Of a stretch of DNA of 64,000 nt, positions 61,082-64,000 are shown piece by piece (the first letter of the stretch is position 1; each line of letters begins with the position of its first letter). The position numbers and the translations under genes were made by a program. The stretch comes from Candidatus Liberibacter americanus str. Sao Paulo (GTDB lineage Bacteria; Pseudomonadota; Alphaproteobacteria; Rhizobiales; Rhizobiaceae): assembly GCF_000496595.1 (NCBI RefSeq), contig NC_022793.1, positions 62,001 to 126,000 on the forward strand, written 5' to 3'. A model generated the notes under the pieces. It made no database searches. It was given only the letters and a program-made list of their open reading frames with translations, and had not been told where the DNA came from.

Positions 61082-63922
61082 TTAACGATTATTAATCTCT
61101 TTGAATAACTTTAATACAGCATTTGAAGACATAGGAGAACCGTAATTATAGTTCTGAGCATAATTACATCCTATTTTTGAAAGTTCCCGTTTATCTATTT
61201 CATTGCAAAAATCTTTTGCAATTATATTTACTCCTAATTTTCTTGCTATTGATATAATCGATCGCAAAATAGAAATACGTTTTTCTGTAGAACCAGTTAC
61301 TATAGATCCGTTTATCTTCAGAAAATCAAATGGTATTTGATTAAGATATGATAACAATGGTAATTTTGTTCCAAAATTATTAATAGTTAAACCCACCCCT
61401 ATTTTTTGTAACCTTCCAAATAATAGCATGATCTTTTCAGGATTATTCATTAAAATTGATTCAGAAAATTCTAATCTTAGGATATTAGGAGAACAAATAG
61501 TCTTGGAAATGAATGCCTGTATATCTGCGCATAGTTCACTGTTAAGAAGATATTCACTGGAAATATTAATAGATATAAAAAAAGGTATCACTCTCATATT
61601 ATCGCGCCAATTAATAACATCTATAGAAATACTCTCCAATATAGATAAATTTAACTGATTTATCATATCTGATTCTTCGGCAATTGATACTAATTCCGAA
61701 TATGAAATATTGCGAAAATTAGACTGATTTAATATCGTAATAGCCTCAAACCCAATAATTTTAGAATCTGCTAATCTAATTATAGGCTGATAAGCAATAC
61801 ATAATGAAGAATTATCTATTGCATGGCATAAAGCCTCTTTTATTTGCGACTTATTTTTATCAATCAATCCAAAAGATGATCTAAATATTTCTATACGATT
61901 GCCCCCTGCAAGCTTAGCACGTGACATCGCTATCTCAGCACCTTTTAACATTTCAGTAGCAGTTAATTGAGGATCTTTATATATAGTAAGACCGATAGAT
62001 GCATTTATAATTAACTCACGATTGAATAAATGAATAGGAGCCTCTATAGATTTATTAATAGTAGACGTAAATTCAGATATCTTTTTAACATTCTTTTCAG
62101 ATGTAAGAATGATACCAAAACGATTAACAGAAAGACGAGCTAATGTATCTTGTGGTTGCAATAACATGCGAATTCGCCTAGTTAAAGCAACTATAATATT
62201 ATCACCAATCGCAATACCAAATGTATTAATGATATGCTGATACTTATCAATATCTATAACTATTATATTAGGACACAAGTTATCATCATATAATGATAAA
62301 CTAAGGATTGTAGTGAGACGATCAATAAAAGACTGCCTATTAGGCAGGCCTGTTAAATTATCTTTGAAAGAATCACATAACAAACGTTCTATTGAATTCT
62401 TTTCTTCGGTGATATCACTAGCAACTCCAACACAACGTAAAATTTCTCCATTTGCGTTTAAAACAGGTAAAACTTTAATAACTATCCATCGAAGCAGCCT
62501 ATCATTTGCACGAATTCTAAATTCATGTTTCAACTTGCCACGCTTACATGATAAAAAACTATCAAATATAGCTCTAAAACCATCTTGATCATCTGGATAA
62601 ACATAAGTAAGCCAATTATGAATAGAACCCTGCATTGAACCAGGAGAAAAGCCAAATATTGCGGAAATATCTGGTGTGGTTGTTACTCTATCTAGGATCG
62701 CATCCCAGCTCCATAAAAAATCTCTCGGATCCAAAACCGATAAAGATTGGCTTACCATATCTGAAGAAGATCCTTGGGCAAGTATACTCCCAGACATAAC
62801 ATGCTGTGTCATCATTAAGCCTATCAAAAGAACGATTACTACTAAACCACCACTTAGCGCTGGCTGTATAATATCGTTATCTAGCCGACTAGTTATAGCC
62901 ATCCACGCCCCGATAGACCATATAAGGATAAATAGACAAGTTGGAATCAATGTGATTACACGACCGTATATATTATTTCCAAGATAAAAAAGAAGAAATA
63001 TTCCACAAAATGAAAGACGAGCAATACCAGAAGCTATTGATGGATTATAAAAAGATATAAAAAATAACATTACAAGCCATATTATAAAACCAAACCTCAT
63101 ATATCTTAAATTAATAGGCCAACTATTCAGATCAATGTACATAAATAGAAAAACGATCAATGAAGAAGATAAAGAAACTTCAGCACAAGCTCTCCAAATT
63201 GGCAAATCTCCTGGAGAAATATCCATAAACTTAGAAATAAATCCAAAGTCAATGCAAATATATCCGAAAACTATCCATGATAGTGCGGCAGAAGCAATCA
63301 ACATAGAGCTTCCATTAACCATAAAAATAACAGTTAAAAAAATAGCTAATAGCCCAGATATACCTAGTACAATTCCATGGTATAGAGTAAAAGAATTGAC
63401 GGTATCTTTGTAAAAATTTGGCTCCCAAAGATATATCTGAAGTAAATTTGGAACAGTTAATTCCATAACAAAAGTTACTATAGCACCTGGGTTAATAGTG
63501 ATACGAAATATATCAGAATCAGGGCTTGGCAAACGATCTAACGAAAATCCTTCTGACGGAGTAACAGAAATAATACGCTTAGATCCAAGATCAGGCCAAA
63601 AAAAATTTGATCCAACAAGACGATAATGCGGAACAACAATCAAACGCTCAAGCTGAATATCAGACGTATTAGCCAATGCAAACACAGCCCAATCACCTCT
63701 GTGATCAATGCTAGATGAGCGCACTTCAATACGACGAATAATTCCATCTATATCAGCTGCTGTATATACTTGGAAATCTTCTCCTCGATTAGAGTAAACA
63801 TCCGTTGCATGAGTTAAATCCAATACATTATCACTGGAGGAAAGATTAATAGGTTCAATAGCAAAAGATGGAGATGTCATCCAAAGGAATAATAGTGCTA
63901 AAATTGTGACATGCTTTTTCAA
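61082..63922 (-). CDS. Membrane-bound PAS-GGDEF-EAL protein with degenerate GGDEF and EAL motifs
   Basis: 946 residues. TTG start at 63922 with AGGAA 6 bases upstream. Signal peptide (1-21, SFA), a periplasmic beta-rich domain (about 25-170, like 7TMR-DISMED2), seven or so membrane helices (about 180-370), a PAS domain (about 395-505) ending ITEEKNSIERL, a GGDEF domain (about 515-680) and an EAL domain (about 700-946). The signature GGDEF reads SVNRF (598-602), so cyclase activity is not expected. In the EAL part, EAL reads EAI, the DDFGTG metal ligands read NNFGTK (848-853), the KID motif reads KIN, and the AEGVE Glu is lost (AKDFCN). It is most likely a non-catalytic sensor or binding protein. 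Monocistronic, pointing away from xseB. Confidence 0.9.
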   Translation of the reverse strand: MKKHVTILALLFLWMTSPSFAIEPINLSSSDNVLDLTHATDVYSNRGEDFQVYTAADIDGIIRRIEVRSSSIDHRGDWAVFALANTSDIQLERLIVVPHYRLVGSNFFWPDLGSKRIISVTPSEGFSLDRLPSPDSDIFRITINPGAIVTFVMELTVPNLLQIYLWEPNFYKDTVNSFTLYHGIVLGISGLLAIFLTVIFMVNGSSMLIASAALSWIVFGYICIDFGFISKFMDISPGDLPIWRACAEVSLSSSLIVFLFMYIDLNSWPINLRYMRFGFIIWLVMLFFISFYNPSIASGIARLSFCGIFLLFYLGNNIYGRVITLIPTCLFILIWSIGAWMAITSRLDNDIIQPALSGGLVVIVLLIGLMMTQHVMSGSILAQGSSSDMVSQSLSVLDPRDFLWSWDAILDRVTTTPDISAIFGFSPGSMQGSIHNWLTYVYPDDQDGFRAIFDSFLSCKRGKLKHEFRIRANDRLLRWIVIKVLPVLNANGEILRCVGVASDITEEKNSIERLLCDSFKDNLTGLPNRQSFIDRLTTILSLSLYDDNLCPNIIVIDIDKYQHIINTFGIAIGDNIIVALTRRIRMLLQPQDTLARLSVNRFGIILTSEKNVKKISEFTSTINKSIEAPIHLFNRELIINASIGLTIYKDPQLTATEMLKGAEIAMSRAKLAGGNRIEIFRSSFGLIDKNKSQIKEALCHAIDNSSLCIAYQPIIRLADSKIIGFEAITILNQSNFRNISYSELVSIAEESDMINQLNLSILESISIDVINWRDNMRVIPFFISINISSEYLLNSELCADIQAFISKTICSPNILRLEFSESILMNNPEKIMLLFGRLQKIGVGLTINNFGTKLPLLSYLNQIPFDFLKINGSIVTGSTEKRISILRSIISIARKLGVNIIAKDFCNEIDKRELSKIGCNYAQNYNYGSPMSSNAVLKLFKEINNR

Positions 63923-64000
63923 AATAAATTCCTAAAATATTGCTTGAAAAACATATAATATCTCACATAAATTAAAGATAATTAGTATCAAGATTAGAAA

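Overview
The window looks like a chromosomal segment of a low-GC, genome-reduced alphaproteobacterium of the Rhizobiales. The best fit is a 'Candidatus Liberibacter' species. Reasons: alphaproteobacterial cell-cycle genes (gcrA, cckA, ccrM) are present, together with Rhizobiales gene neighbourhoods (nifU-like/tsaB/miaB/ybeY/tlyC/lnt/phrR/metK; rpsA/cmk/aroA/TIGR02300; fabA/fabB/fabI; thrC/M16 peptidase; carB/greA). The DNA is very AT-rich, about 79% is coding, and long gene-free stretches lie between genes. Species cannot be fixed from the sequence alone. No rRNA genes, CRISPR arrays, insertion sequences or clear prophage genes were seen.

Layout. 1-8502 is a minus-strand housekeeping array: metK (5' end only), an HTH regulator, a degenerate lnt, tlyC, ybeY, miaB, tsaB, an Nfu-type scaffold and gcrA. 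It lacks rimI, fur/mur and phoH, which usually sit inside this array in free-living Rhizobiales. 8807-13335 (plus) holds argD, argF, pyrD and a D,D-carboxypeptidase. 13582-14752 (minus) holds a TPR lipoprotein and rpsU. 15007-20291 (plus) holds pdxJ, carB and greA. 20983-22861 (minus) holds pyk and a DUF1036 secreted protein. 23639-27413 (plus) holds an S24-type repressor and ileS.

27781-31601 is the accessory part: three tandem paralogous genes I could not assign to a known family. They share a Gly-rich hydrophobic core, homologous upstream DNA and a mix-and-match module layout. This is the best candidate in the window for something undescribed. It is followed by cckA (plus), acnA, a BI-1 family membrane protein, pyrF and dnaN (minus), pncB (plus), tRNA-Ser(GGA), rpsA, cmk and aroA (minus), a TIGR02300 gene and tRNA-Ala(GGC) (plus), fabA-fabB-fabI (plus), a PodJ-like coiled-coil membrane protein (plus), M16 peptidase and thrC (minus), ccrM, yraN and xseB (plus), and a degenerate GGDEF/EAL membrane protein (minus).

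How the genes fit together. GcrA, CckA and CcrM are the core of the alphaproteobacterial cell-cycle circuit, and the truncated PodJ-like protein may be a polarity factor attached to it. Arginine (argD, argF, carB), pyrimidine (carB, pyrD, pyrF, cmk), aromatic amino acid (aroA), threonine (thrC), vitamin B6 (pdxJ), NAD (pncB) and unsaturated fatty acid (fabA/B/I) steps are represented. Several envelope or signalling proteins (Lnt, the GGDEF/EAL protein, PodJ-like) keep their fold signature but have lost catalytic residues or domains, which fits ongoing reduction in a host-restricted bacterium.
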